From assembly GCA_001931905.2 (NCBI GenBank), contig MSJI02000953.1, positions 1-64,000 of the forward strand: a stretch of 64,000 nucleotides of DNA. The letters run 5' to 3'. Of the stretch, positions 1 through 11,047 are shown in pieces. The first letter of the stretch is position 1, and each line of letters opens with the position of its first letter. Source of the stretch: Cladosporium sp. IMV 00045 (lineage: Eukaryota; Ascomycota; Dothideomycetes; Cladosporiales; Cladosporiaceae). The translations under genes and the position numbers were made by a program. The notes under the pieces were generated by a model, which did not search any database, was not told the DNA's origin, and saw only the letters and a list, made by a program, of their open reading frames with translations.

Positions 1-910
1 ATTAGAAGTCCGGAGGCGAAGAAGTAGAGCGATATTAACGTTATTCCTAAAGGGGTTATACGTAGCGAAAATTAAAGTAGTTAGGTATAGTATTTAAGTA
101 TTTACTTATAAAGGCGTACGGACTATTCCGGTTCCTATTATTATATAAATAATAGAACTACGACTTACTTACTACCTCCTCTTTACTAATATCTTTTACT
201 CGGCCGACCTCGCTCTCGCTTACCCGCGACCGTCCTCCTATACTCCTCGATCGCCGCTTTATACTAAATATTATCGTTTACTACTATCTTTAAGAACCGC
301 CTCGAAATCGCTCGCTATCGTAGTCTCGAGTAAGTAAGAATAGCCCGTAGTAAGTAGACTACTAGGTAGATTAGGCTCGCTAATAGTAGGCGTAGGAACG
401 GTTAAGGTAGTTAAGCGGTAAAAGCGCCGAGAAAGACTATTAGGAGTAGTAAAAATATAAAGGCGGTAAAGGCTTAGTAGATATAGGGCTAGAGGGGGCA
501 TCGCTATAGGTAGAAGCTAGGAAGTAAGTAAAACCGTAGCCGGTAAAGCGTAGCCGGTACTCGCTAACGATTAATCTAGCTATCGCTCTCCGTAAGATCC
601 GTCGCTATTAGAAGACGACCGATCTCCTTATCCCTAAGACCTCGTTCGCGCGCCTATACCGTGAAGTTACGTAGGACGTAAGCGTCTTAGGTTAAGATTT
701 GCGCTTTACTACGACTACGTTAGGTGCGATCTAGGAGGTAGCCGAGGCGTTTCTAGTCTCCTAATTTAAAAGTAAGTGAAATAATTAACGATTTATATAG
801 CGATTAATACTAATCTAGATTTCTTAGTAGTAAACCTAGCTACTATCTACGTAAAGCGCGTAACTATTATATAGAAGGATTTCTAATTAATTAATAGGCT
901 ACGTAAGAGT
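1..910. repeat. RIP-saturated repeat remnant
   Basis: Reading all 910 bases I find only five CA or TG dinucleotides (one near 499 and four between 661 and 779), while TA and CG are abundant. Loss of CpA and its complement TpG with TpA gain is the signature of repeat-induced point mutation, which mutates duplicated DNA in ascomycetes. No credible long ORF survives and I cannot name the element. The remnant continues past the left edge. CA and TG return abruptly after about 910, which marks the edge of the repeat. Confidence 0.85.
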
Positions 911-1571
911 ATGACTAGGTAGCGAATCGGCATAATGATGGAGTAAAAATGGGTTGTTATTATGTATTATAGGCGACGATTAAACGATTAATTAAGTGAT
1001 AACTATATTAAATAAAGTTTGGATTTTGGCACTTTAGTATTTTTCATATTTTTGGCACTTTTGTAGGTATGGCCGACCGTCTGCACGCCCGCGCCGCGTG
1101 CGCGTGTTCCAAATTGTTCCAATAGCGCAGGAGACAGCAATGCCACTCTTGGCTTTGTTGGGCGACAATTGCAAATATGAAGGAGCTTGTAGCCAGATTC
1201 TTCTTCATCATTATATGGATACACTGTTCCACAAGACTGATCCTGTGATGGGCCTCCAGCGAAAATGTACCGATACAATGGATGTACAGCAGTTCTCTCT
1301 TTGAGAACCACAGATATGAGACCTTTTGACATGCGCATTCCCAATGCATCCACCTTGGGCGCAGCACCACGTCAAGCCACAGAGCAGCTGAGGATGTGCA
1401 GTAGCAGCGAAATCGCTGCGCCTCACTTGTGCTCAATATAAGAACAAGATGGCTCCCACGCTGGAAGAAAGCCTCGTGACCATCCTTTCACTTTTTCACC
1501 TGCTACACTCGTAGGAGTACTTCTGCGTGCAGATCTCTACTGACGGCGAACGGGTTCCCAGCTGTTGAACG
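911..1571. other. Repeat border and NACHT gene upstream region
   Basis: AT-rich to about 1020, then ordinary composition. A 12-base unit, TTTTGGCACTTT, occurs twice near 1024 and 1050, separated by a T-rich spacer. No convincing gene is seen; the small ORFs here overlap on both strands and lack family features. The last few hundred bases probably hold the promoter and 5' leader of the NACHT gene. Confidence 0.5.
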
Positions 1572-4138
1572 ATGCTGGACCCCTTGACATCGCTCAGCCT
1601 CGCCGCCAATATCGCCGATCTCATCACCTTCACTTGTTCAGTGATCAAAACAGGCCGCGAGCTTGCTAGTAATGGATCTACCGCGGATAACGCACGGCTT
1701 CAGGCCGTAGCAGAAAGCACAAAGAACCTTTGCAACATACTGGCCAAGCAGCACCAGGAAGATTACGCCAAATACAAGAGAGATCTGAAGATGTGGGAAG
1801 AGGAAGAGAAAGAGGCGGCGAATCCAAAGCCCCGCCCACTTCTCACCAGCGATTCTTCAGACAACGAATCAGATGATGACTCAGAATCGAACCACAACTC
1901 ACGTCGGCCCCGAAGATCAAGCAGCTACAATAGCTCAATAGATGGCGAGTCAGACTTCGCACCTTTGCGGACGCCCAGGCCGGAGGAGGTCAACATTGAG
2001 AACCCTTTGATCGACAAAGCATCCATGCTAGCCGACGATGTGATCGCCGGTCTTCAGAAGCTCTCGCTTCAGCCAACACAGCGTAAAAGAAAGCGTGATA
2101 CTGTTCTTCCGACACTCAAGACAGTCATCAAGATTCCAACATTACGAAAATGGCAGAGGCAGTTGGAAGCCATTCAACAGCCGCTCACTCTTCATCTGGC
2201 AGGTTTGCAATAGTAATGCTCTCGATCACTTGATATGTGGCCTTTGACTGACCCCTATCGCCCAGCCAAAACGTGAACCAAGCGCTTCAGGCGTTGAAAA
2301 CATCTCCAATCCGCACTGAGGCCTCCGAACGACTTTCAACTTTGGAGAATACACAAAATGCCATCATGAGATATGCACCGATGCAAAGATGGATCCTGCC
2401 GCATCGGTTGCAGATCGCATCGCGTTCGCGGACAGCCAAATTCAAGCGCCTTGTGCGCTGAAAAAGACCCTTTCCTTGCTACGATCTGCAGATCTGGTCC
2501 AGCGTATCCTGCCGTCTCTCCAGTACGAAGAGATTCACGCAAGAGAGGATTGCATCCCAGAAGCCCACGCCAAAACTTTCAAATGGGTATACCAGAGGCC
2601 AGAATTAGGGTTCACAGACTGGGCAACCAGGGGCGATGATGGTGCGTACATTCAGATCACATGTGGAAGTAGGAAGAAGATTACTAACATTTAATGCAGG
2701 CCTTTACTGGATCACCGGCAAGCCAGGATCTGGGAAATCAACACTGATGAAGTTCATCGTTGGTCAGCACCGTACCCGAGAGCTACTCAAAAAGTGGTCG
2801 GCTGGAAATCAGCTTATCATTGCCCATCACTACTTCTGGTGCTCAGGAACGACACTCCAGAAGAGCCAACGTGGTCTGCTCCGCTCGATCCTCTATCAGC
2901 TGTTTGAGCAATGCCCTGAGCTGCTTCCTTGCATACTACCACGCCGATTCTGGGAGATGAGAGCGGACATACACGGCATACCATGGACATTGGCAGAGCT
3001 TGTTGAAATGACGCGAGCCTTGCGGTACCAAGGAGATCTGGGCGTCAAATTTTGTCTTTTCATCGACGGGCTGGATGAGTACGATGGCAACCCAAGCGAT
3101 CTTATCAAGTTGCTGGATTGCATCGCAGCACCAAGCTTCCTCAAGCTTTGTGTATCAAGTAGGCCATGGAACACATTTACGAATGCCTACAGCGAAAGGA
3201 AACAACTGGCTGTACAAAACTTGACTCAAGGAGACCTCAGACGATATATCAGCGACACGCTGCGTGACAGCACTTTATTCGTCAAGTTCCAACGATTGAA
3301 TCCTAGAGGAGCTACGATCCTTGTCGAAGAGATCTGCAGTAAGGCGCAAGGCGTGTTTCTGTGGGTCTACCTTGTCGGACGTTCTCTCCATCGGGGCCTC
3401 GAAAACAACGACACACTGGACATCTTGCTGGCACGAGTACGTGAAATGCCAGATTCCCTGGATGGCTTTTTCCGCAGAATGTTCGAACGTGTGGAATCGG
3501 TGTACAAGCTGCAATCTGCACGCATCCTGCTATCCGCGTACCATGCAGATTACGCACTCCCGCTCTCTGCCCCGGACCTCATTGCCCAGGAGATCTCCAA
3601 TGCTGACTATGCCATCGACATGCATGTCCGACCAGACGACAGCTTCGCCACTCACGACGATATCCGTCGAGCGCGCACCTTGCTCGATGCTCGCTGCGGT
3701 GACCTGCTTGAGGCGTCGATCCACGGTATCTCATGCCTTCATCGTACGGTCAAAGACTTCTTGCGACAGGAAGAGATTGTGCCAAGCCTCCGACGGTTGG
3801 CTGGCGAGGAGTTTGACGTTGGACTTTGCCTCGCACGACTTGCTCTGGCGGTCGTGAAGAGGGGAGAGGCAGCAGATTTAGGCGCGCAGGTCGATCGCAT
3901 GTTGCGGGCTGAGAAGCTTGTGAACGAAGAGCGCTTATGCTCTCTCTTCAAAATTCTCGAGGATGTCGATGTGAACGGAGAGCAGCTGTTTGTCGCCGGT
4001 TACAACACTCTTGACACAGATTCATACGCAAGTTCAAAGCTTGCAGAGAAATTACAAAATCAACTGCAAGGCTTCGAAGCGAGAGTTGCTGCAGTCGGAC
4101 CAGGGACATCAAGAGAGTCGGCACGGGTTTACGAATGA
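1572..4138 (+). CDS. NACHT-domain STAND NTPase (NLR-like)
   Basis: Fungal NACHT-type P-loop NTPase, a family linked to heterokaryon incompatibility and intracellular signalling. Exon 1 (1572 to about 2202) encodes an N-terminal helical region beginning MLDPLTSLSLAANIADLI, followed by an acidic Ser-rich linker. An intron to about 2282 restores frame. A second, clear intron (2642-2699, with a TACTAAC-like branch site) leads into the NACHT core: Walker A GKPGSGKST, Walker B-like LFIDGLDEYDG and sensor-like CVSSRPWN. LHRTVKDFL follows, typical of the helical region after NACHT. No WD40, ankyrin or TPR repeats follow before the stop at 4138. Between about 2285 and 2470 the coding frame moves by one base without a good intron; one extra C at 2378-2379 would restore it. 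This could also be a very short intron. About 830 residues if continuous. Confidence 0.75.
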
Positions 4139-4679
4139 GACAGCCTTCTCTGGAGACTGCTCGTTGGCATATTTCTTGAAGTCTTAGGAAGATGGGGCGA
4201 TAAAAGCAACTTCTGGCATGATGATAACGTTTCACTTCAGGCCCCAGTCGCTTGGTCCAAACATTGTTTTTGCTGGTGCCCTTGAATCGGACGTGAAGTA
4301 ATGCACATTATCCTTTCTACAGGAAGCTTTGAACTCGTCCTCCAGTCGAACGCTCAGCAGTGGGGATATATTTTCAAAGTTGCTGTACCTAAACTCAGAT
4401 ACCTCCTTCGTCAGTCGTCTTCTAGAAGACGGACTTTGTACAATACCTTGAGAGTACACAGTCTCGGACGGGATGCCCAGTCTTCCTGGCCTATGATCGT
4501 ACTCACTGGGCGACAACTGTTAGATACCATATCCTTATAATCAAAAATTCCTCAAATAGCCTGTGCTCGCAATGTGCATTCCCTTCTGACTATGGAGCAA
4601 TTTGGAGAAACACGACCAACACTGCAGCATACCTATTCGACTTCATGTCAGCCAGCGCACGCCTCCAGGAAAGGATGAC
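4139..4679. other. Intergenic, no gene seen
   Basis: Convergent gap between the NACHT gene and the minus-strand DUF6594 gene. Only short overlapping ORFs without recognisable features. Confidence 0.5.
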
Positions 4680-5494
4680 TTACGCTGCAGCAGCTCCAAG
4701 CGTCTCAAATGGCCTGGCTACCGTGGTGAAAGAGACAAAGCACAAAAATACCACGACGAAGGTCGTGATGATCGCCAGCCGGTGTACAACCCAAGTCACG
4801 AATGCCAATACCCAGAGGGGCACAATCAACATGATCAGCCCTATCAAGGCGATGATCACTTTGACGAACATGTCTATCCGCCGATTTGAGGTGTAGTGTA
4901 CATTCTCATCCTCGAGAGGCGATGGCTTGATCCACCATCGAAAGAGGCGGAAGTGTGAAGATTTCTCTAAAAGCTGACGCAGCGGGGTCTTGCTTTTGGG
5001 CACCCTTGCAAAAAGATCCTTGGTGTGCTGAATGTACTTGGTCTCTTCGTCAGCAATGGCATTAGCATGGTTTGAGAACCAGTTAGAGAGGCTGTTCGTG
5101 TCTTTGCTCGGGACTCGTGACCGTCCCCGAAGCTCCGAATGTTGGATGACAAGCTCATTGTATGCTCGCAGTTTCTTGTCAATCTCGCGGATTATGTTGA
5201 GTCGAATATTGGAGAATTCTCCTCTGAACGTTTCGTTGTGCGCGTTGGCTGCTGATTTCGATCCTAGTTCGTTCTCGTGAGCTTCGAGTTGGTTTCGAGC
5301 TCAGACAGTTCATCTTGCAGCGCCAGCAACACTCTAGAGCTCAGGGTGCTGAATCTTCGAAGAACAAAGAAGTCGTCGTCGGATGCTACGAACTTGCAGA
5401 AGCCCCGGTAACCAATATACTTCCAAGGTTGCTTCTTCCGGTCTTCATGGGTGATATCCTGCATTTCGGTCAACGGTAGTACGCAATCAGTCAT
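4680..5494 (-). CDS. DUF6594-family membrane protein, frame broken
   Basis: Matches the layout of fungal DUF6594 proteins. An N-terminal block has GYRGFCKFVASDDDFFVLRRF followed by LQDELSELE. A helical middle follows, then the motif FRLFRWW, NVHYTSNRRIDMFVK and two or three hydrophobic C-terminal segments (about 4690-4860), which suggest membrane anchoring. The function of the family is unknown. The first part (5494 to about 5296) and the rest (about 5297 to 4680) lie in different frames, and the family pattern runs straight across the junction. Adding one T to the TTT at 5293-5295 restores an uninterrupted protein of about 270 residues. So this is either a recent pseudogene or a base-calling error. 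Start chosen at the first ATG; a second in-frame Met lies 11 codons later. Confidence 0.7.
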
Positions 5495-6075
5495 CGTTGC
5501 ACACAGCGGCGGGAGATATCAAGACCGAATGAATCTTGAAATCTGTCGTCTCTATACTGACCAGAAATCTCCATCGCAACCAATATATGCATGTCCACAA
5601 GGCTGGCGAGATGCCAAGCCTCCTTAACCAGGCATCAGAATGTCACTAACGTCTACGGGGCTTGTACGTTTCGATACAAGCTGCTACGACTCAGCTCGCC
5701 TAGCTCGAGTATTGCAGTAATCTAGTGCCTGGCAGCTCGATCTTCTAGTCGTTAACCGTGTAGTCACCAACTTTTCTTCTGTGCTTCCAACGGACTCTTT
5801 AGCAACTCTGACTTGATTCCATAGCTCAACCATGGGCCGCCTCAGGTATGCAAGTGAGACTTCTGGATGCAGCCTGCTTCGCCCTCATGCATGCTCCGCC
5901 CAGTGGCTTGGAGCTCAGCCCCTCAACTCATGGTAAGAGATTTTCCTTAAAGGGCTTGCCAACATGCTTCAAGTTTGATCGGGGCTTTTATTTTACGATT
6001 TCTCATGGCCGTTTTGGATTGAAGCAAGCCCCATCATCTGCAACAGCCCACTACTCTCAGTGACTTGTCAACCCG
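5495..6075. other. Divergent intergenic region
   Basis: Upstream of both the minus-strand DUF6594 gene and the plus-strand orphan ORF. No further gene or clear regulatory motif was seen. Confidence 0.4.
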
Positions 6076-6684
6076 ATGCCTGACGTCGCGAGCGCTACCG
6101 GTGGCGAAGGCGGGCGGAGAGCCAGGAAACCACCGGTGGAACATCCTGGAGAGGTTACCAAGCAGAAGCAGACTGCAAACAACGACAACGACTCGCCTGC
6201 TGAAGGGCCGCCACTGCACAAGGGACCCAAGATAGGTGGTGCCACGAACTTTCTCAGCCAGACAACGCCTTTCATTGCGCCTAACAATCACACCGATGAC
6301 GATGTCAATCTGAAACGAGTCGCCCAGTTGCAACCGTATGCAACGAGCACAAACGTACCAGACCCAACCAATACGTTACGTGGGCAATCACTGGAAGCAT
6401 ATCCTGGTTGGCGGCGGCACTGGCCTTCACTTACAGAAGACCAGCTCTCCCGGTTGAGACAACTGGAGAGTGTTCCCACGGCGGACGAGGGACGGCGAAC
6501 TGCTCAGTCTTACCTACAATCGATAGGAAAATCGCATTTGGAGCTTTATGTAACTATCAATGAGGTTCGTCAGCGCGACTTTCAACGAATCAGACAAGCA
6601 CTTCAGCTACAGACGTATACCCCCATCAGAGACTCTGACAGACCATTTTGGGAAAATCTAATGCACGAGAAGCGCTTCTACTGA
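6076..6684 (+). CDS. Orphan protein, 202 aa, unknown
   Basis: I do not recognise this protein. It is an uninterrupted ORF of 202 codons beginning MPDVASATGGEGGRRARK. The N-terminal 70 residues are basic and disordered-looking. A denser, possibly helical half follows, with WRRHWPSLTEDQLSRLRQLE and LELYVTINEVRQRDFQRI. There is no signal peptide, membrane segment or cysteine pattern. Codon use looks compatible with real coding, but the support is length only. It sits alone between a DUF6594 gene and a secreted carbohydrate-active protein, in the accessory-looking left third. It might be a lineage-specific gene or a chance ORF. Confidence 0.4.
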   Translation: MPDVASATGGEGGRRARKPPVEHPGEVTKQKQTANNDNDSPAEGPPLHKGPKIGGATNFLSQTTPFIAPNNHTDDDVNLKRVAQLQPYATSTNVPDPTNTLRGQSLEAYPGWRRHWPSLTEDQLSRLRQLESVPTADEGRRTAQSYLQSIGKSHLELYVTINEVRQRDFQRIRQALQLQTYTPIRDSDRPFWENLMHEKRFY

Positions 6685-7788
6685 AGGTTCGAGGTCCAGC
6701 ATCAAGTCGTGAGCGTCGATTTCAAACATCTGGTGCTTTAATTGAGAAGCTAGACCTCGGATCGACGGTATCATGTAACAGCGCAACAGGACGTGCTCGA
6801 CGAATTTGGCTTATTCAACAAGATATCAGCCATGTGCAATTGGTGAGGAAGAGCCGGAGACATGGACAAAACGCATTGGTGGTAGATTCTCGTACATCAT
6901 CTGCACTACCTCTAGTTGGTGCTCCGGTTTCTTTGAATAACCACATGTTTTGCTTTCTACTTGTTTCCTTGTTTTTACAGAGCGAGAGACACAGGTGGAG
7001 TTCCGGAAGCCCAAAGGGGGTAGTTCAGTGAGTGTGACCATTTGATGAAGACCTATTGATGGCATTGATTTGCTGGCAACATGAATTGTCGAACTTTGCT
7101 TTCCATAGAATTCAATAAATAAGGCAACCTTCATGTACGCACTGGTGAGCCTGAGCCACTGTACTTCGAACGATGTGATTCCTTAAGCGATTGTGCGAAA
7201 GTACGCTGAGTCCATCGGCATATCGTGTACGATGGCATACATGTTGTGCGGTCATTCGAAAACCAGAATAGTGCAACGACTCGTTGGAATGGCGTCTCTG
7301 TGGTCACATCAGCAGTGCAGATCCCCAAATTGCTCCTGTGAGAGAATAGTCTTTGAGGCACTTTTCGCGGGTGCCATTAGCCCGCATTGATCAATACATT
7401 GTAGCCACAAGGCACCGGACCGCCCAGTCCGACAAGCTCTCAACCGGCGGTAAAAGCACAAAGCTTGGGCATGCTTGTGGCGGTTCAGAGACATCAATAC
7501 GAAACGGAGAGCACAACAAAGAGTCCAGATCTGGGGTGCGGCGAATTGTCTCCGCGTTGACCGAACGAACTCAGCACGGCTGCAATAGAATTGCAATATT
7601 GAGCGAGACCAATTTTGCCAAAAAGCTGCTTCCGTGGTTCCACAGGGCCAATGAGTGCCGTAATGAATGTTGACTTTCGAATGGCAGACAAAGAATGGGT
7701 ACCAGCATATAAACATGACTACCATGCTGAGTTTGAAGTACAGAATCATTATCATTATCACCGACACTTCATAATCTTTTTGACCATC
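6685..7788. other. Intergenic, no gene seen
   Basis: About 1.1 kb with only short, overlapping, featureless ORFs on both strands. The 3' end precedes the Cip1-like gene; the sequence TATAAAC near 7708 lies about 80 bases before its ATG and could be a TATA-type element. Confidence 0.4.
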
Positions 7789-8894
7789 ATGCTTCGCCAA
7801 CTCGCCTTCGCCGTCCTGGCGCTTGTCCCTTCCTCATTCGCCCAGATCTCGAATGGCTTCGAAAGCGGTTGGGATCAGACGACGTGGGCAACCTATGCTC
7901 CCGACTGCAACCAGGGTGGGACAGTGTCACTTGATACCACTAAAGCGCACAGCGGCAGCAACTCTATGAAAGTTGCTGGCGCCGGTGGCTATTGCGGACA
8001 TGCGTTCTTCGGAACGAAACAAGTTCCCAGCGGCGATGTCTATGTTAGGACGTGGATGTGAGTGGCGCCGCATGATCGAAGTAGTCTCTGCAAAGCAGCC
8101 TGACTGACAAAAATGCTCGACCAGCCAGTCGTCCAAAGCCTTGAACTCCGACCACGTCACCTTCATCGTCATGCCAGACTCGGCTCAAGGGACGAACAAG
8201 CACCTTCGCCTTGGCGGAATGTCCGAGATCCTGATGTGGAACCGTGAGGACAATGACGCTACTCTGCCTGATCTCTCTCCTCAAGGAATTGCAACCTCCG
8301 TCAACCTTCCAGCAAGCTCGTGGCAGTGCGTCGAGTACCACATCGGTACCGACGGCACCATTGAGACCTGGTTGAACGGAGCTGCCATTGCCGGTCTCGC
8401 CGTTGGCCCGGGAGTAAGCAACCATAATGCCAACGGATGGACCAGGAGTAAATATGTACCGAAGATCTCCGGAGTCTACTTCGGATGGGAATCGTACGGC
8501 TCTGCTGCAAACACGTTCTGGTATGATGACATTGTCATTGCATCCAGTCGGGTGGGATGCTCTGGCTCCGGGTCGGGTTCTCCTGGCTCCTCAACCTCAA
8601 AGACGACCTCGACTTCGAGGTCCACAGCGTCGACGACTCTTACCACTGTGTGGACGTCGACCAGACCCGTAAGCACCACAACGACTTCGAAAACTTCGAC
8701 TACTTCTGCGACGCCAACGCCTAGCGGTTGCGTTGCGCAGAAGTATGAGCAGTAAGTGCAAGCATCATGTCCTGTCGAAAGGAGCCAACTAACTGTTCGA
8801 CAGATGCGGCGGCGGTACCTGGAAAGGATGTACCAACTGTGCTTCAGGGTCGACTTGCAAATTCTCCAACGACTACTATTCGCAGTGCTTGTGA
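7789..8894 (+). CDS. cip1: Secreted Cip1-like protein with CBM1
   Basis: Three exons: 7789-8057, 8125-8751 and 8804-8894, with GTGAGT and GTAAGT donors. The product opens with a signal peptide ([18 protein letters not shown]). The core then closely resembles the Trichoderma reesei cellulose-induced protein Cip1 as I recall it: [35 protein letters not shown] and [11 protein letters not shown]. Next comes a Ser/Thr-rich linker (about residues 235-285). A fungal type 1 cellulose-binding module follows, with YEQCGGG, a Cys-rich middle and the terminal YYSQCL. Cip1 has a beta-jelly-roll fold resembling polysaccharide lyases. It is therefore likely to act outside the cell on plant cell wall or uronic-acid polymers. 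The exact substrate is inference. Confidence 0.92.
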
Positions 8895-9180
8895 GGGTGG
8901 CGGGTGATGATTCTCGTGCCTCGGTGATGATCCAGATGCAGGTTTCTGGTCGAAGTGGCGAATGGGGACAACAGATGCTGTACAAGGCATGGAGAAAGGA
9001 TGAACATATTCGCAGTGTGACCAAATTGCCACGAATTCGTAAGATGCGCTTTCATACGTGAAGTGGATCAGTTGCATTAGGGTGAGTTGAGTACAGCACC
9101 GTGTCCGTGGCTGCTTCTACACTTGAAGCGATCCAAAAGAGTGCGGTCGTCAAAGCAAAATTGGTATCAAACTGTAGCTC

Positions 9181-10068
9181 TTAAGACCTTCTGGGTTCTC
9201 TTCGAGTCTCGAAACTGTCGTCACTCCTTCGTCTGGTCAAATCGCTTGGTGCTCGTGATGGCGCTCGAGAGGTTTGCCGAGATGGTGCTTTGGACGGCGC
9301 TTGAGACGGAGCTCTGCCTTTCGGCGCTCTTGACCTTGCCTTGGACGCAACATCATCCTCGGTCGGTGGTGCCTCCAGCCGTGGCGCTCGAGATGGAGCT
9401 TCAGACGGCTCTCTATGCCTCTCCGGGAGATAAGTCAGTGTGCGCAAGTCGCTCACAGTCTCAGCGTCGCGCTGATCATCCCATTCTCGTTGCCTCGCTC
9501 TCCTCTCGAGCTCCCTTTGCTCTTCTCTGCGGCGATCTCGCTTCCTTCTCTCGAACTCCCGCTGTCGCAATCGCCGTTCCTGCTTCTCCTTGTCTGCAGT
9601 CTTCTTGGTCGTCCAAAGCTGAAATGCACCAGCAACTACCGTGATCATTCCAACTAGGAAGCTTGCTTTTCCCATGTCAAATTTCGAGTCTTTTTCCTTG
9701 GCTTCCTGGTCATCCCTTGTTGGCTTGCGCGTGCGTGTGCCCCGGGATGATGGAGGATATGAGCGCCTTCGCGTATAGTATGAATCGTCGGAGTAAGCAG
9801 ACGGCGAGGCATTGCGATTTCGCTTCTTGCGGCTCGCCGGCTCAGAGTATCCGTCATCGTAGCGCTCCGTATATCTGTCATCGTGGCGATCGGTATAGCG
9901 GTCGTCGTAGCGGTCGTCATATCGGTCGCTCCGTCGGTCGTTGTGTCTATCATCATAGCGTTCGTCTTCGTATCGGTCATCATAGCGTTCGGTATACCGG
10001 TCATCGTACCGATCGTCGTAGGAAGATCGTGTATCCCTGTCAGGGCGGCGTGACACTGCGCGCGACAT
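9181..10068 (-). CDS. DDRY-repeat protein with one membrane segment
   Basis: Single-exon ORF of 295 codons, starting MSRAVSRRPDRDTRSSYDD. Residues 16-75 are a tandem array of DDRY/DERY/TERY-type units, about four to eight residues each. A basic Ser-rich stretch follows, then one hydrophobic segment (ASFLVGMITVVAGAFQLW, about residues 134-151). Next is a strongly charged predicted coiled coil (about 155-205) rich in Arg, Glu and Lys. The tail carries APS/APSR repeats. The layout suggests a single-pass membrane protein with two disordered polyampholyte arms. No function is recognised. The repeat array is also visible as a 12-base periodicity in the DNA (about 9845-10025), which could expand or contract. 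Confidence 0.65.
   Translation of the reverse strand: MSRAVSRRPDRDTRSSYDDRYDDRYTERYDDRYEDERYDDRHNDRRSDRYDDRYDDRYTDRHDDRYTERYDDGYSEPASRKKRNRNASPSAYSDDSYYTRRRSYPPSSRGTRTRKPTRDDQEAKEKDSKFDMGKASFLVGMITVVAGAFQLWTTKKTADKEKQERRLRQREFERRKRDRRREEQRELERRARQREWDDQRDAETVSDLRTLTYLPERHREPSEAPSRAPRLEAPPTEDDVASKARSRAPKGRAPSQAPSKAPSRQTSRAPSRAPSDLTRRRSDDSFETRREPRRS
9845..10025 (-). repeat. In-frame 12-bp minisatellite (DDRY units)
   Basis: Degenerate tandem units of the form TATCGGTCATCG, or close variants, run through this stretch and encode Asp-Asp-Arg-Tyr-like units of the gene at 9181-10068. Units are mostly multiples of 12 bases, so length changes would keep the frame. Confidence 0.7.
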
Positions 10069-11047
10069 GGTGCAGTGGATGTGGCGGCGTTAGATCTCGC
10101 GTGAGGGTGGAGAGGGAATACGGACAGCGATGCATCGCGAAGAATGGGCGGTGCATGTTGCATATAAGTTAGCGGTGAGTCCAACGCACTCATGCATACG
10201 GCGCCCGTTTCTGCAGGCAGCACATGCCCGCCGCACGCGCAGGTTTTCTCCACAGAGAACGTCACTGCCGAGGCTCTCAATCACGTTACGATCAGTGCTG
10301 ACCGTCGAGACTCTCACACCACAACACCTCACCTGACTTGATATCGTGACCTCTATTTACTCGAAAGGGCCAACAATAATCTGTTTTCCGAATTTTCATT
10401 TGCTGATTGGTTGGATCACACATCCATCAGCCTTCAACTCAGGCTTGTGAATCACTCCTAACGCTTCACTTCTAGTCATGCACCGCTATATTTGGTCTAA
10501 TACTGCCAGGTACCATCTGATCGCCAGGCACCCATCTTGCAAAGGAGATATCTTAAATCACTGAGCGTCATTGTGTTCGGCTCTTGTTGCTATTCAGCTT
10601 CAAGTCATCGGGTAAGTTTGCCTGTTTGATACCGCGTACATTCGACTATTCCTGAACGCGAAAACATCTGGTGTCTTCCAACCAAATTATCTTATCTATA
10701 CCTCATCATGGAATTGTCCCTTCACTGTATCATAACATGAGCGATGCAATCGAATGGAAGTTGCATTGCAGATCTTTGCTTCTGAGGACTTGGTCATCAC
10801 AACTACATCATGATGACAAATCTATTCATGATTCACGATCAACCGTCTATAAGAGAGGACTCATGCTGCTTTCGAAGAAAAAAAAAAGGGGGCATTCGAT
10901 ACGGTCGACGCATATATCCGAAGCTTATTCACACCTCATCGCGAATGTTACTTTGCGTTGCACTTCAAGCGAACTATATCTGATCAACCGGCTCGCAGTG
11001 TCTTTAGTTGCTCCCCATCGGTTTCGTACCACAGCTGACTTCAGCTG
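10069..11047. other. Divergent intergenic region
   Basis: Nearly 1 kb between two divergently transcribed genes. It holds a run of ten or more A residues near 10880 followed by GGGGG, and AT-rich stretches. No gene was recognised. Confidence 0.4.

Noticed and set aside
1..910. Centromere-like or organellar AT-rich DNA
   Set aside because: CpG is frequent and GC content is not very low; selective CA/TG loss fits RIP better.
6684..6712. Possible tRNA B-box-like GGTTCGAGGTCC
   Set aside because: No matching acceptor stem, A box or anticodon arm could be folded around it.
7309..7800. 163-codon minus-strand ORF
   Set aside because: No family features, unusual composition, overlaps ORFs on the other strand and ends within the Cip1-like gene start.
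8476..9024. 182-codon minus-strand ORF
   Set aside because: Antisense to the Ser/Thr linker and CBM1 of the Cip1-like gene; low-complexity Val/Glu translation.
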